DNA of 64,000 nucleotides, taken from the NCBI GenBank assembly GCA_002224055.1, contig AZLU01000019.1:61819-125818 (forward strand), in the 5' to 3' direction. A program made the position numbers and the translations under genes. Below are positions 47,213 to 61,300 of the stretch, one piece after another. Each line of letters starts with the position of its first letter. Positions within the stretch are counted from its first letter, which is position 1. Under the pieces are notes generated by a model. The model saw nothing but the letters and a program-made list of their open reading frames with translations, searched no databases and was not told the origin of the DNA. This stretch comes from Pezizomycotina sp. ARF18 (lineage: Eukaryota > Ascomycota).

Positions 47213-48118
47213 AGATTTCGATTCTTCGCTTCGTTCTGGAGTTTTTTTTTAAAAAAAAAAAGTTAAGCTGGTAGGTATCGTTTTTATTTTTTTATTTTTT
47301 TTTTCTATTTTCGCAGTATTTATTTGATTTTTATATTAATCGATTCTGTATTTCTCTCTCGCCTTTTCTACTAAGTAGTACTTCTTCCAGGTAACAATAG
47401 TAAGGTCGGAGAAGGGAACATTGCTGCCTTTTATACAATAGCAAGAAGACTAAATATACGCCTTTGCTCCATCCCCTCTCTCTTTCGTACTTTTCTTGCC
47501 CCCCCCCCCCGCTCCTTCTTCTCTCGCTCCCGCCAACACAACACAACCCGACCCATGCGCTCTGCTCACAGAGCCTCCTAGGCCGCGCCGCCATATGAGG
47601 CTCTGAGAAGGTAGGAAGAGGGGAGGGAGAGGAGTTCGTGTCCCGATATGATTCAGTCGAGCGAGGTATACGTAGCATTAGAAACCTGTGACCTACGAGG
47701 TAAGTAGGTAGGTAGGTAGCACAAAACCTATCAGTGTTCCCGCGGACAAAAATTAATCTGCAGCAGAGCCGCGTATTTCAGCTGAAATGCACCCCCCCCC
47801 CCCCATCCAAATTTCTACTAAGAAACGGGGCGGTTTTTTCCGTCCATTGAGGTATATGAAAGTCGTTTGGTGGAATGGAGAAAATGTTTTTTCCGGGTTC
47901 CCAAAAGGTTTAAAAACCGCCATGCGGATAAAGGCGGCGGTGAGCATTTCGCTCCCGTCAACGTATAATATTCCAAAGCATGCAAAAGCCGAGAGCTTTT
48001 CGAGCATATATATAAAGGGCTGCTTTCGAGGGGGAAAAGGTAAAAATCGCTACTAATCAAGTACTTTTGAATTTGTAGCTCATCGCACCGAGTTCCTCCC
48101 AGTCTGGACGCATTTTTT
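47213..48118. other. Intergenic spacer with low complexity
   Basis: T- and A-tracts (about 47240-47310), a C-run near 47501 and a (GTAG)n stretch near 47698-47718 are visible. No gene is supportable. Confidence 0.55.
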
Positions 48119-48980
48119 CTACCTCCTCCACCTTACCGTCATCAATGCCATCCTCCACCTCCACCCCCCTCCTCCGAACTCCTCCCCCTCCAAATATTCA
48201 AGCATTCTCCTATAAGCATCCCTCCTCCCCCTCTGCCTCGTATCGCACCGCTTAAATGACATCATATCGTCCTCCGGCCTCCTAACCCTCCACCTCGGAA
48301 AATCCACGCCTCCTTCCTCTCTCTGCCACATCGCACTCTTCACATATCCGCCGGCATAATCGACCGAAACCTCCCGATAAAATAATCGACCACGCACGTA
48401 GACGTCTGCCGGACCCGTCCGAGCTAGACTCATCGCAACTTCCTCTCTTTACTCCGCTCCGTCCCCACCGCATTACCGAGAAGGTAGGGAGCGGTATCAA
48501 GGAGGATAGAGTTAAAAAAAGCGAACTTTTCGGAGTCGGGGACCCGTACTATCTTCGCATACACTTCTCCGACCGCTTCTTCAGGCTCGCCCGGGGGGGG
48601 GGGGTTTACTGCTGCTGTATACGTCGGAGTACGTTCCCGACGTAATGGGAGCAGAGGCTGTTCATGAGGCGGGAGCGCTATTTGTATTACATCCTCTCCG
48701 CGGTCCCTTACGATCCGCAACTCCTGTCGTTTTTGCGATCCGACGAAACCGACGGTAGCTATACAGCGCCGGAGTACTGACGGAGCGCCGCATGTGGATG
48801 CCCGCGGCTCATGGGCGGCGTACCGTTGGGTCCGTGGATAAGTACGACGGTGAACGTCGGGTCGCTGCTGTTGTTAGTCAATTAGAAAGGTTGGAAATCC
48901 CGAGTTTTGTTTGTTTGGGGGGGGGGGGGGAGGAGTTGGTTGGCAGCGGGTTTGATTTTAGCGGGGAGACGAGGTGAAGG
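48119..48980 (-). CDS. Unrecognised coding stretch
   Basis: Several overlapping minus-strand frames show protein-like composition: EEAVGEVYAKIVRVPDSEKF and AFFNSILLDTAPYLLGN (about 48500-48590), then RGRLFYREVSVDYAGGYV, FPRWRVRRPEDDMMSFKRC and RRDAYRRMLEYLEGEEF (about 48180-48410). I recognise no family. The tail is rich in arginine and glycine. The pattern is like that of the other interrupted genes in the window, which is why I list it. It might be another diverged member of the F-box/LRR group. Confidence 0.35.
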
Positions 48981-50600
48981 TGGTGAGGTTTGATATTGAT
49001 GAGGAGGAAAGTGAGGTTGTGGGGGGGGGGGGATATGGCTGGGAAGTAATATTGTTAAGCAGTTGGGGTTGGGAGTTACGTGATAGGAGGATTAATACCC
49101 AAAAAAACGATAAAAGAAATAAAATATAAGCAGAAATAAAAACTGCGGAAACTAATGATAATGAACAGATAGATAATCCGTGGTGACGGCTAGAGATTTT
49201 ATTGTGATAAATAACTAAAAAAAAAAAAAAAAAAAAAAAAAACAATAAAAAAAAAACCCCCCCTAGCGCTAGTGAATCCCGCACCTCCTCTCCTGTTCAG
49301 TCCCATGGTCTTACAGCCTCCGAGAGGTGAAGTGCAGATTCAACATTCTCTAACGACACTTTTTTTCTGGCTGAGATATATATGCACAACGTAGAACAAG
49401 CGAGTCAAGATTAGATTCCGCGAGCCAATAGTGCTCGTTCGTGCGCACATCAAAAAGAACCGTGCCTGCCCGTCCCCAACTGTAATCAATCTCGGCGCGA
49501 CGGGGAAACTGCTTCGGAGTCCGAGTAACGACCAGCCCTAATGGAGACATTAATTAGGAATAGGCCGGCCGCCCTTTTGCCCGGGAAAAGCTTAGTAATA
49601 TGGCTACCTATAGCGTCTAAATTTTGAGAGCAAATACAGAAGCTCTTACAAAAATGCTAGCACTAGCTAAAACCTCGAGTTTTTTTTTTTTTCTGCGGTG
49701 CTTAGGAAGCTTGCTGGGTAAAACCAGGGATCCATTTAGAGAAGCGAGTCAGTGAGAACTTAGAAATGACTTCTTTTTTATCTAACGGAGTAGATCTCAG
49801 GAACCCTAGTATAAACCTTCAGACCGGATAGATACTTGTGTTTCACGGTTGACATGCCCGAGTTTTGAAAAAAAAAAAAAAATGATGATGGAATTGAGCA
49901 CGGTGAGACGACACTGCAAAATTGCGTGATCACGGTGTTGTTCGAATTGCAAAATAGCGACGCTTGGCATCTACTGGGAGATAATGGCCACGCGAGGTTT
50001 TTTCTTATTGATATACCCATACCCACGGTTTGTAGGAAGCTAGGATGGAGTAGTAAAGTGAAGTCGGATAGAATTAAAAAGGGCCCTGATTGCTACCTAT
50101 AGTAGTTGTGGGTGACAAACTTCAGGCAGATTGACGTGATACAACGTCCACGTAGGACGCTCGCTGTTTTTTTTTATTTTTTTATTTTTTTTTTTTTTAA
50201 TAATATCTCGCCCTATCTTAACAGTTCCGGAATTCCTCAGCAATTGAAATTGGAGATATTGAGTATCGAATTCTGCTTGGAGATAGATACCGGAATAATG
50301 ATTTGTCAATTGAGCTCAAGTCTTCGGTTATCTCGCATTGTCGACCTCGCTGCTGGCATGGTTTTTTTTTTAATAAGGACAGCAGTCGACGTCGTCTTGT
50401 GGGGCACGGGGCGTATCATTTCTGCTGTGCTTTTAATTTTATGCTACTGCTACTATACTACTACTACCACTCTCTCCTCCTCACGTCCTCCCCCTCTTCC
50501 TCAGCCTCGAGTCTAAGCTATCTTCCGTAGCTCTTTCCGCAAAGGTAGTAGAACTTCAGCTTCCAGTTTCCAATCGACCCCCTAGCGGGCCCGGCCTTTC
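48981..50600. other. Intergenic spacer with homopolymers
   Basis: No gene is supportable. A/T runs at about 49217-49252 and 49680-49692 and G/C runs at about 49021-49032 and 49256-49262 are visible. Confidence 0.55.
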
Positions 50601-50827
50601 AATTTTCAAATCATTTTGCGACCATTACAAAACCCGGTTCGGCTGTGCCGGGTCTTTTCCCGAGGTATTCCAAATACTCAGAACTGCTCCGGTATCTATC
50701 TCCCTTGTCATCAACGGAGACTAACAACTACACTACCCTCGAAAGCTCTGTCGAAAACCTTTTTTTTTTTTTTTTTTTTCCTGCTGTTCCATTCAGACCA
50801 GCTAGTCGGAGCTTCGAGGCCCCACCA

Positions 50828-51870
50828 ATGGATCCAGGACCAAGTCCTCCGCCCGCGGATCCGACCTCACCTACGCCTACGCCGCAGATTCAACATCCCC
50901 AGCTCCTCGAGCTCAATCCCCCGCGCGCGGCATACCGACCTGCCAGACCCGCCAAGAACGCCCTCCCCCGTCCCACCCGACATCGCATCCCTAACCGTCT
51001 CCCCCACCCTCGACCTCCAGCAACAAGCTCCCTCCTCCTCCCCTCCTCGACAAACCTACACCCCAATCGACCCTCGACCTACGACTCCCACCGCAACTAC
51101 GAAACCTTCACCCTGCACCCGTCATCAACCTACTGCCGCCACGCCCTTCCTCTCGAAATCCTCTCCGCGTCCTACCCGCCCGCATACGGATTAAGAAGCT
51201 CGTGTTCGCCGACGCGTACGGCCTCAAACCCTCCGACGTTTCGACTATACAAAGCGCCGGAGAAAGCGTCAGGGGTGGAATTGAGGTTATAATAGCGTAC
51301 GATGCCAGCAGGATTGGCAGCGAGGATTTAGGCGGTTAAGTGGGAGTTGTAGGAATTTGACGGTGCTGTGTTTGGAGGGCGCGCGGTGTTGCGATGGGCT
51401 TCGAATGGGTGTGATTAGGGTGTGCGGGTGGTTTATGTTAGGATACGGGGACGTTAATGGTGTTGGGAGGGTGAGTGATGGGGGTTGTAGTTATTACCGA
51501 GAAGACGGAGGAGGGTGGAGGGGAAAGGGCGGTGCAGGGGAAGCTAGGGTGAGGAGAGGAGTAAAGGTGGAGGAGAAGAAGAAAGAGGGGAGGAGGCGGA
51601 ACAGTTAGTACCGAATCTGCGGGAACTAGTTCTCTACGACCAGGAAATATCGATGAAATGGTCACGAGGTTGACGAGCGAGAGGGGCGGTTGGCGTGCAC
51701 ACTAGTACTCCCGCGGATGGAGGAAGCTTGTTTATATGGTTCGGTGGGAAGTGGTGAAGTATATTCCCGGCGGGTCGAGTAGCGGTGAAGAGGAGGGAAG
51801 AAGGGAGAGAGGAAGTGGACCCGATGTTGAAAGAAGGGGATATCGAGTGGAAAGTTGAATAGAGCCACCG
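50828..51870 (+). CDS. LRR-containing protein with proline-rich N-terminus, frameshifted
   Basis: From ATG 50828 (MDPGPSPPPADP) a proline/serine/threonine-rich region of about 110 residues follows. A short helix RHALPLEILSASYPPAYG could be a weak F-box. The frame then shifts into KKLVFADAYGLKPSDVSTI and GGIEVIIAYDASRIGSEDLG. Leucine-repeat-like segments follow: LTVLCLEGARCCDGLRMGV (about 51360) and VPNLRELVLYDQEISMKWS (about 51606). The function is not recognisable. The proline-rich head is unlike the A-J copies, so I keep it separate from that family. Confidence 0.4.
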
Positions 51871-52269
51871 AGACAACTTTAAGGCTGGGGCACAAGGGGG
51901 TTAAGTAGTGGAGATGGATGTTAATGAGGTCTTACCACTCGTCTCGAAATTTCGAGGGGCATTACGAAAAAAAAAAAAATATGTATAGAGGCGATATCAT
52001 TATTGGCACGAGGCTTTTGACCGGGAGTTTTTCTTTTGGAGCGATAGCGATTCTTTTTATCGTTAATACAATAGCAATTCACTTATCTCGAGTGGCCGAG
52101 CTCGTGTAAAATGCTAGCCACCAATATCCTTTGTCCGGAGAGTAATTCTTATCTCTGCGCTGTCAAGGGGGCAGGGGGTCCTGCGAAGAGGTACTCGACT
52201 TACTACTACGATCGCACTACGTTGGTAGTGATTTTACAACACCGGCGAGGTTCCGAGCTGAATACTGCA

Positions 52270-53406
52270 TCGTCGCCGCCGTCGTCGCGACGAGGACGAG
52301 CTTGAAGTTACGGAGGTTGGGGCTCGCTTCGATTCAGCGCATCACATCCGTTGCAAACCTCAATAAGCTTTCTTCGCTCCCGGCGCATCGATCCAGCGGT
52401 TCCGTAAGGGAAGTATCTGAGTTTTAAGCCCCTCCGGCTGGATTCCTGGCGGATACTCCGAAAGACCACGCGGCGCACGTCCTCGTGGCTTCCTCCTGGT
52501 TTCTCGGACTCATTCCACCTCGAGACAACGGTAAAGGTCCGTACGCGAAAAGGACCGCGAGGGTATTCTAGCTCCGGCGATACTTAGGCAGGACTAACGT
52601 GGTAGAAGCTATGCGCCAAGTCTTCCCAATAAGCTTGCTGGATATCCTCCTCGAAATCGCGCCCCGGTGCGGCGGGTAAATTTCGAGTGCCGCAGCGTCC
52701 GAGACGCGGTGGAAGATATTATCTAAGTCTAGAATCTCGTCCGGGTCCGAACAAACGACAGCGTTTGCAAGTCCGGCGATTGTTCTGACGCGTTGCACCA
52801 GGTACCAAGACTTGCCCACCACTTCCAGGTGACAAACCCCATCGACGTACTTGAGCGCGGCGTCAAGTACAGACTCGTCGAGTCGCATGAGCGCAGACTC
52901 AGCTCGACCCCCGCGCGCGCTGGCAGCCAGCAAAATCACCGTAACGATCCCTCGCTGAAAAGGTAACTCTTGCAGGATATTAGGACCTTAAGCGACCGCA
53001 AGTTACAGAGGCTGTCGATAATACCGGAAAACGTATACCCTGCGAACTGCCGTGCCCCGCCCCGTCATATCGATCTCGAACGTAACCTGCGCGGGTAGTC
53101 GTAAAATCCCAACCGTAAGTAAGCGTCGATTGAGGAACCTCTCGCATCCTCTCTTGCCGTTGTTGTATTCGAACGGAGAGTTGATTGAAATGCATCGAAG
53201 AGCACGGGGGAGGTGACTGCGTTGAACTGATGGCAGACTAGACGACTGTAGCTACCGAAGTAAGCTTGTGTATGCGAGCCCAAAATATTAATGGTCTCCT
53301 GCTTCCGCTGGTGAGCTAACAGTGCAAACGGTAGCGTGAAGATGGGAATTGCAGGAGTATACTCCGGATGGAGCTCCTCTCGATCTGTCGTCGCAAGATC
53401 TCCCAT
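52270..53406 (-). CDS. F-box/LRR-like copy I, divergent, frameshifted
   Basis: The start MGDLATTDREELHPEYTPA leads into LVCHQFNAVTSPVLFDAF and YLRLGFYDYPRRL, which matches the N-x-V-x-S-x-LF and FxYPRxL signatures of the family's second exon. The typical F-box exon is not evident, although PIFTLPFALLAHQRKQE precedes it. Downstream segments (ESALMRLDESVLDAALKYV, DPDEILDLDNIFHRVSD and HEDVRRVVFRSIRQE) are protein-like but only loosely similar to other copies. AT-rich DNA begins right at its head. Confidence 0.45.
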
Positions 53407-53439
53407 TGCCTTGCGATATGAAGGTAAAAAGATTTTTTA

Positions 53440-53735
53440 TTTTTTTTTTTTCGATTTTTTATTTTTTATTTTTTTTAAATTTTCTTTTTCGATTTTCTTT
53501 ATTTATTATAATTTTTTTTAATCTATAACCACCCTCAACTTCATCATCAAACACATTTTAAAACTAAAAGGTATCTTTAAAGTTATAATTTTTTTTTCGA
53601 TTTTTTTTATTTTTTTTTAAATTTTCTTTTTTTCGATTTTCTTTATATTTATTTAATTTTTTTTAATCTATAAACACCCTCAACATCATCATCAAACATT
53701 TTAAAACTATAAAGGTATCTTTAAAGTTATACAGG
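53440..53735. repeat. Tandem repeat of about 140 bases, two copies
   Basis: Two adjacent units (about 53451-53588 and 53589-53730) share aaattttctttttcgatttt, a tttttaatctata stretch, accctcaac-tcatcatcaaac and ggtatctttaaagttata. They differ by a few substitutions and T-run lengths. A third partial block (ggtatctttg) follows. Confidence 0.75.
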
Positions 53736-55346
53736 TATCTTTGTTTAAAGGTATTTTTAAATCTTTTAATATATCTATTATATAAACGTCTACCGAGAGC
53801 TAATAAAATAATAAATCAAAAAAATAACAAAATAATTTAGTTTTATAATATTTATAGATCGTCTCTTTTAAACTAAATAGTAAAAAACGAGGTTATTAAT
53901 GAGTTAATATTGTTTAGAACTACTATAAAATTAAAGTAGCTAAGTAGAGAATTAAATAAATTTTTTTTTTTAAAAAAAGTTAGTAATAGAGACACTAAGG
54001 TCTTAGTTAAAATCCCTTGAGATAGAACAGAAAATTTTAGTAAATCCGTTTTACTCTATTATTCCGATCTTAGTAGGATTAGAGGTCAGATTCTGACTGA
54101 CCGAAGTATAGAAATAAAATATATTTAAAAATAAGAAAAGTAAATATATTAACTTTAAAAAAATAGTTAAGAGCTCTTTAACTGTGAAAAGTGAAAAGTG
54201 AAAAGTAATCGAGGAGCATGTCGGCGGGCGATGTTCTCGCGGTATCTCAGTGGGCGCGTCGGCCAGCTTGAGGTTCCGCGGGCGTGCTGGCGCCGCGTGT
54301 TGCATGTTTTCGTTTTCGTTTTGAGAGAGAAGGGAGGAGGAGGGAAGGAGAGGGGTTCGGTCCGGTTCGAGGTTCGAGGTTCAAGATAGCTCGTTCTTTT
54401 ATAACTTTTCTAGTACTATTATCTTATATTATCTTGTGCCGCGTTTATTTTCTATTATATTAATATTAGATCTTATTCGCTATCTATTTTAATTATTTTA
54501 TTCTTCTTTTCTTGCGATAGTTTTTTCGTTAGCGTTATCGTAAAGTATTTTTCCGCCTTTCTTATAAATAGTATCTATATAAGCCGTTTAAACTACGGCT
54601 TTAGCAGGTCCTTTTACGCCTCTTATTAACCGTTTTACTTAATAGTGCTCTCGTATCAGTCTGACGCTTTGGATCTCTTATGCATATATGGCATAGTATG
54701 TACGTTTGGACCTGTTCCGCTTTCAAGTGCTCTATCGCGGGATACTATCGTGCGGCTTTACACAGCTGGCCGGTGTTTCAATCCTCAATCCTGAAAACTT
54801 CTTCACGATCTTCTCCCGAGCTTTCGTGATATCGGCTAAGATGTCTGTGAACGTTACTTACGCCGTTACCGTGCTTTGTATATATTAGCACCTTGCAAGT
54901 CTCGTTATAAAAAACGTTTATATTTAATATATTAACATTATATAGTCTCTGAGTGTTGGTATATTTACATTTCATTTCTTGTTCTTTCTACGTTTTATCA
55001 ATAGCTATGATCTTACTTCTTTCTTTACCCTTTTTCTTTCTCTTCTGCTGAGTAAAATATAATGAAAGTGAAAATATCAATCTAATTGCGGTTGTTTCTC
55101 TCTCCATTCGGCTACCTCCATCACATTATCGCTATGTTTTTGGCTTGCAACCTGGATGCACCTTAGCAAACCAGGGTTTAGCTTAAAAATGGTCTGCAAC
55201 CCGGTTTCTTGCGACAACCTTATGGTAAGGGTAATATAGTAGTGCGAACAATGGTACAATAAGATAACACGATTTAACGCAATAACGGTCAGCTCCGAGT
55301 CCACATCGCTCTGCGCTCTTACATTATTCTTCTTTAAAGGACAGGG

Positions 55347-55377
<31 letters not shown>

Positions 55378-55395
55378 AGGAGTGAACTATGTCCA
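53736..55395. other. AT-rich block, no gene supportable
   Basis: The composition is far more AT-rich than the flanking genes, with frequent TA dinucleotides, consistent with a RIP-mutated relic. A short GAAAAGT triplet repeat lies at about 54184-54205. No recognised domain is seen. Confidence 0.6.
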
Positions 55396-58300
55396 CTAAG
55401 TACCATGATTAGTACCTCGAGTATCTGTGGCAAGGCTAACGCCCGCGACAGAAACATGGTCGTGGCTCCGGGGCGCCACATTCCGGACACCTGGCCTCTT
55501 GCATGGGCATCCCACATTCGCCGACGGTAACTGTATGGTATTGAAGTCAGTTCTGCATTTGCATTTGAGATGTTCATAGTTTTGAGCAAGGTAGCCGACA
55601 GGCGAGAAAAGAAACGGTACAAGAACGCATTAAGATCAGCGGCTTTTGGGTGTATTGAAGGTATCTTACAGGGTGATTGTTTTGGCAATAATACCAATGG
55701 CCAGTACCCAGAATTCAGCAGCCATCGCACGTAAACGTTCTCTTCTCCTCGGTAGTAACGTGCTGTAAAATGTTCCTCCGATTACAAAGTCGCTTTGCGC
55801 TCTCTAACTTATCGCGAAGATGTGCTAATGTTCCCGGATGATTCGCTATTTCATCGCACTCGTCTAATCGCTGCCTTTCCTCTCGCGTATCGAAGCTTCC
55901 TTGGCGTCTACCTCTTGCCCTTGTTCTCGGGTGTTGTTGAGTCGTAGGATCGAGAAAAGGCTTGATACATGCTAGCCTCAACGTAGTACTGCGTGAGCTT
56001 GGCGTTCTTGGATGCAGTCTGAACCTTCTCTGCCCCAATCAACCTTTCCATCTTGCGGTCTATATAATCCCGTAAACATCTCTCACCGCTTATCCACCGA
56101 AGCATTGCCAGCAATAGTATCGATATGCCAAAGTATGGACCACGTTGCCCGGAAGCGAAGGCATGCACATCTGAATACAAGCCAGTCTGAATCATGGAGT
56201 CGTCGAGGGCTTCATTTTGGTGGCCATGCCTCGTCCTTGCGGCGGCAATCATACTGTTGACTTTCCCGAATGGCTGTTCCGCCTTGGAAACAAATTTGCG
56301 TAATTCTTTATTGCCCTCAAAAGAATGACCTGCTTCGTTGTAGGCATCGCAGCCGGCTTTGACCGCGGCCTCGTTTTTGTACTCCGTATTCCTTTCGCCC
56401 ATTGCGATATGAATAAACTCTTCTCCTCTTCCAAACTTGTCTTCGAAGTTTTGGACCAGATCTAAAATCTCGGCAGACCACGAGCTAGCTTGCGCCCACA
56501 AAACGCCTCGTGGCTTCGTCCAGCAGTGCAGTCTTTATAACTCTGTTGTACCTGCCGATATCCCGTATCGGGGTGCGGCACTCCGGGCAGCCTTTTACAG
56601 CCTCGCCCGTAACTGCGACCTCCGTTTGAGTTTGTAGTACTCTCTGAGACCCATAACTCCGTCTAGGGTAGATTTAGTGTAAAGTGGCGCAGGTAAAAAA
56701 TTAACGGTTTCATCTACGTTCGTTTCCCGTATGTCTCAAATGTCAAGAAGTCCACTGTCCGCTCAAGTAGCTCGGTTTCCCGCACTCGTGACAGATTCTT
56801 CCTTGGGCACTTTACAGACAGACATCGGTGTCCGCACGATAGCGTCTCGCTACCGCTCATCGCAGGGAAAAATGTTGCACGGAGCGGCGCAGGGCAAGCT
56901 ACACTGCTCGGATCGGTGATTGCAGCCCCATCCACAGGCTTCCGCGCAGGAGCGCACGGATCACAGCATTTATTACGACACTTGCTGGGTGGCAGCGAAC
57001 CTCGCAGGGGCGGCGACACGGCTTACCGGCGCTTCCGGATGACATGTGTCACTACAACTGTGTGAGCATTGTAAATCTCGGCCGCAGATTGGCACGCATG
57101 AGCCATGATCGGTCTCCCGTGGCCGTCGCTGCCAATTTTCCTACAATCTGAACAGTTCGCTGGCAGCTATGTCGCACGGCAGCAGACTTTCACAAGCATG
57201 TCTGATTTAAGTGAGTTTATATCGCTTCGGACCGACGCCATGACCGCAACTGGGGAAGGTTTTCGTGACCACGGTGTGCACTTGACGGCCTTGATTCGCT
57301 GAGCTTGGCGCACTCTATGCGACGGTATGCCCGCAAGGAAGCCCGACGTTTGGAATAATTTCTCGACACTCGCCGCAATCGTCGCTGCATTTTTCTTACA
57401 ACGTGGCCCACTCCCTAGCCTGGGGCAGTTCTTCATGCATTGAACCAGCTTATGAAGGACTGTGGAGTGACATTTGACAGAACAGCTATGACACATTCTA
57501 GGCGGTCGTCGCAATTTGCGTTGCAGCCCCCTCCGGCGAATAGATGGCGAAATCTTCAGGGGACTTCACAAAAACTTGATTATCGGGGTGACGAGAGCAC
57601 TGAAGTTGAGTTTGTTGCCAATGTTCCTGTTCTCCTCCATGATCCAAGCACGGTCTTCCACATTGAAACTGGTGCGGATGTTCGCGCGTTGCCGATTATA
57701 TACATGCCGTGCTTTGCTCGGCTGGAAGTAATAGTGTTAGCGTCACGGTGAAAGAGGCAGAACAGAGTGATTCTTGCCTGAGTAGAACGTTGATTCTGTT
57801 TGGAGACTTGAGGAAACCACAAATGTTCCTTTCGTTGCTCGAACAGGGAAATCACGATGACCGTTGCTTCTTCACCCTGATATCCACAGCAACAGTTTAG
57901 CCTTGGATACGCATCAAAATAGGCACGTTGTTCATTTTTCATCTCACCTGAAAATTATCAACGGTCGCCATCCTAATTCTGTCCAGCAATCGTCCTTTCT
58001 CAACTTTCTTTTGTTTTCGACGCTGCTGGTTCCCGCTTCCGCGATTTGTCCTGCTCTCAAGGCCCGCTTCTTTATCTGAATCGTAGAGATCTCAGATCTT
58101 TCTCGTTGATTAGCAATTCGGCAACTTCACCTAACATTTCAGTTAAGAGACTTAATTGCGCTATATACGGCGTCAACACGGCGATCTCGCCAGGCTTATA
58201 AATCCCTGTTCGGCACAAGTGTCTACGAGCGCGGTCACCATCTCGGCCTCCCAGGTGTTTGTCTTGCTTTGCATGGGCTCGTTGGGATCGCTTGCATCTT

Positions 58301-61300
58301 CGAAGTTTTTGTGGTCCAGCCAGAACAACCGATGTTTCATCCCAGAAACTTCCGGATAGAGGCTAGTATTGGGTGGTCCTTCAGATGGGTATAACGTATC
58401 CCTTATCAGCATTGAGATAGAAGGGTGCATGCGCCGTTGATGGTCTAGCTGTGCGATGGGAAACATGTCACTTTTATCGGCGTTTTCCTCGCATTCCGTT
58501 ATCCGGAGCTTGTGAGTCGCACGTTGGCTAGCCGTTCAAACAGCGATTCGTCGAGGTTATACCTTGCCCAGGTCGGGCGCGCTCTTGGATAACTTTAGGT
58601 TTGAGATTTTTGGTCGGAGTTGGAGGTGATCGCCGATCAGGATTAGATGTTGAACTGATGGCACCAACGCGGTCAGGACATGAGACTCAAGACCTCAGCA
58701 GCTTCCTCACAAATGAGCACTTTTGCCTTAATGCCACGCAGAAGGTCGCTATTGTTTGCGAATTGATCGTGGTGATACCTAAGACATGAGCATTTTGAAG
58801 GACCTGCGGATCTGACTGATTGAAGACTGCCGTGAGTTGCTGTTTCGTGGACGAGAATGCGCGCATGAGAGCCGCAAACTCTTCGCAAAATTCCGTGAGA
58901 GCACGCTCGCGCCAGTGTTGGAACAGTGTCTCCCGTTCGAGCGCGTCAGCGTCCAAACGTCGACCTGAAGTAACTGTTCGACGCCTCGAGAGCCAGCGTG
59001 GTATATAAGTCGCCAGGACCGTCACCAGTCTCCCAGTCGCTCAAAGGATCACCCGTTGAAAGATAAAATACTAGTTAACTTCGCTGGTATGTCTTCTTTA
59101 GGTATGAAGCAATAATATGTCTCACGCCTTTGGCAGAGAGCTCACAGACGGCCCGATCTGCGCCTCCAAGGCCGCCAGCAATGTTCTGTGCTGGCTAATT
59201 TGCTTACCAAGGCTTTCAGCTTGGGGGTGGACTTCCTGACACTGTCTAAAGACAATGCTTCCAGTCGAGCAGAAAAGGTCTTAGCACCGATTCGTATAAC
59301 ATCCTTCACTCGAGATCCAGCAGTTCTTCCAAGAATTGGTCTAGTGCATGATCCGTATAGCAACTATGTTTTATTAGTGAAGGATTTTTCAACCATCTGA
59401 GCAAGGAAACTTACATGCAAACAAGTGGGCCCATGTCAAAGGAGTGTCTATTCTGAAGAAGCATTTTGCGATCTGAATCCCAACGAAAGACTTTCCGGTT
59501 CGGGGGGTCCCTGGTGAGTGCAACCTCGTGCCTTAAGCGGAAACCATTGCAACGCTGGCCGGGATCCAACATGGTTCTCTCAGCCAGCTGTGACGCTAAA
59601 ACATGCGGGTCGTGGCCCATTGAAAAGGACAGCGGCTGCGAGTATCGTTATTGTCCTCGTTGATTGCCGAGATCATGCACGACAAGTCAAGCGTGCTGTT
59701 TGAGAGATAGGAGGGTGGTGAATAACCGTCGCTGAGTTTGCAGCTTCGTTTGCTACAGTGGTTACTCCTTCAGTTGTCTGGGGACAAGCCAGGCGCTGAT
59801 GGCATGGTGGATTCTGGTGGACTCCGGAAGATCTAAACCGGACGAGAAGACGAGCCGCCTGGCTTGCCAGACGGAGAAGACAGAATTGCTGGCATCGAGT
59901 TTAGGCTGGCCGGACGAAGAGTGATAGCAGCTCTGCTGGCGTCGCCGGCTAGACTGGGACGATCTTGGGTTTCGGCAAACCTCCTCCCTGTGCTTGACCC
60001 TCATCGCGGTCCATCGCTTGAGCAGTCAGATTCCGTTTCGAGACGACGGTGAAAACAATGTCGAACTTCCCGTCTTCATGTTGACCCATTATTGCCACCA
60101 CCGCACCTCCTTCTCGCAATTCCTCGATGTCCGCCACCAGTGTTCTCTTCGGAGGAGGCAATGCTTCAGTCGGTGAAGTTGGGTCAAATTCCACATCAAC
60201 TTCCAATCCCCATCTTCCGTCCCTTCGGAGATGCTGGACTTTTGCGTTGGAATAAATCCTCACTGGCGTCGACTCTCGTCACGCAGAAGCTTCCTTTTGG
60301 CTTTCCAGTTCCCTTCCTCCCAGGCTATCATCTCCCAATTACTTAGATTAGGCGAATAGAGTCGCGGACCAAGCCGGACGTGTCTTCACGCAGAGACGGA
60401 ACTGTGAGTCGAAGAGGCGTGAAGGCCGAATTGATGTGTTGCGGAGTCTGACTCTTACCGCGGCTCGGAAGGAAGTCCGGACGTTCAGTGCAGATGATTT
60501 CGGAAACGGTCGCAAGATTGAAATATCCGAGACCATAGCGTGGTCGTTGTCATGGCGGGACCGAGCTCGGAGAGTTCGCCTGGGAAATCAACGACCTTCC
60601 TCCTTGGCTGGAGCCGTCTTGACATGACCGTTCCCTTTCTTCTTGGACGTTGGATTGATTTAATGGAATTGAGTCACCGATGGATAGCAAGTCCTTGATC
60701 TTATTATGTTCGTGCGCGGTCCGCATGTCCCGGTTGTCACGGACATCTTCCTCCTTATAGCAACAGCCAATCTTTTCCACGATATAATGAAATTCTTCTT
60801 TATTATTGCGCCCTGATTGACAGTGAGCAAGTATTCCAGAGCCTTCGAAGCGAATTTCAGCGCCTCCGCAAACTCGGTGTCTATTGCCGCCGGCTTCCCA
60901 TGTTCCATGCATGAGGCGACCATGGTAAAGAACGAATTGCCCTCTTTCCATCGAGACCGTATATAACATTGTAAATCGTTCCCACGGCTTGCTCGAGGAC
61001 TAGTGAGGTCATGACAGCCTCATCTGCTACTAGCCGGAGGAAGAGTACACAATGCGGGCGGAAAATAGGACGCGTGACGCTGTATGATGATGCAAAGTCG
61101 GTCTCGACATTCGACGCACCGTTGTCAGGCCGCGCTCGCTCGGCGAGACTCTTGATGAAGGATTCTCGGGACGCCGCTCCAGTCGTCACCTGCAAGACCG
61201 CTGACTGGAGAAACTCCAGCATTTTTTCGGCGGAAAGATCTGATGGGAAGTGAGTGAAGAATGGGTCCTGCTATAAACACTCGTGATTGATCATGAGCTA

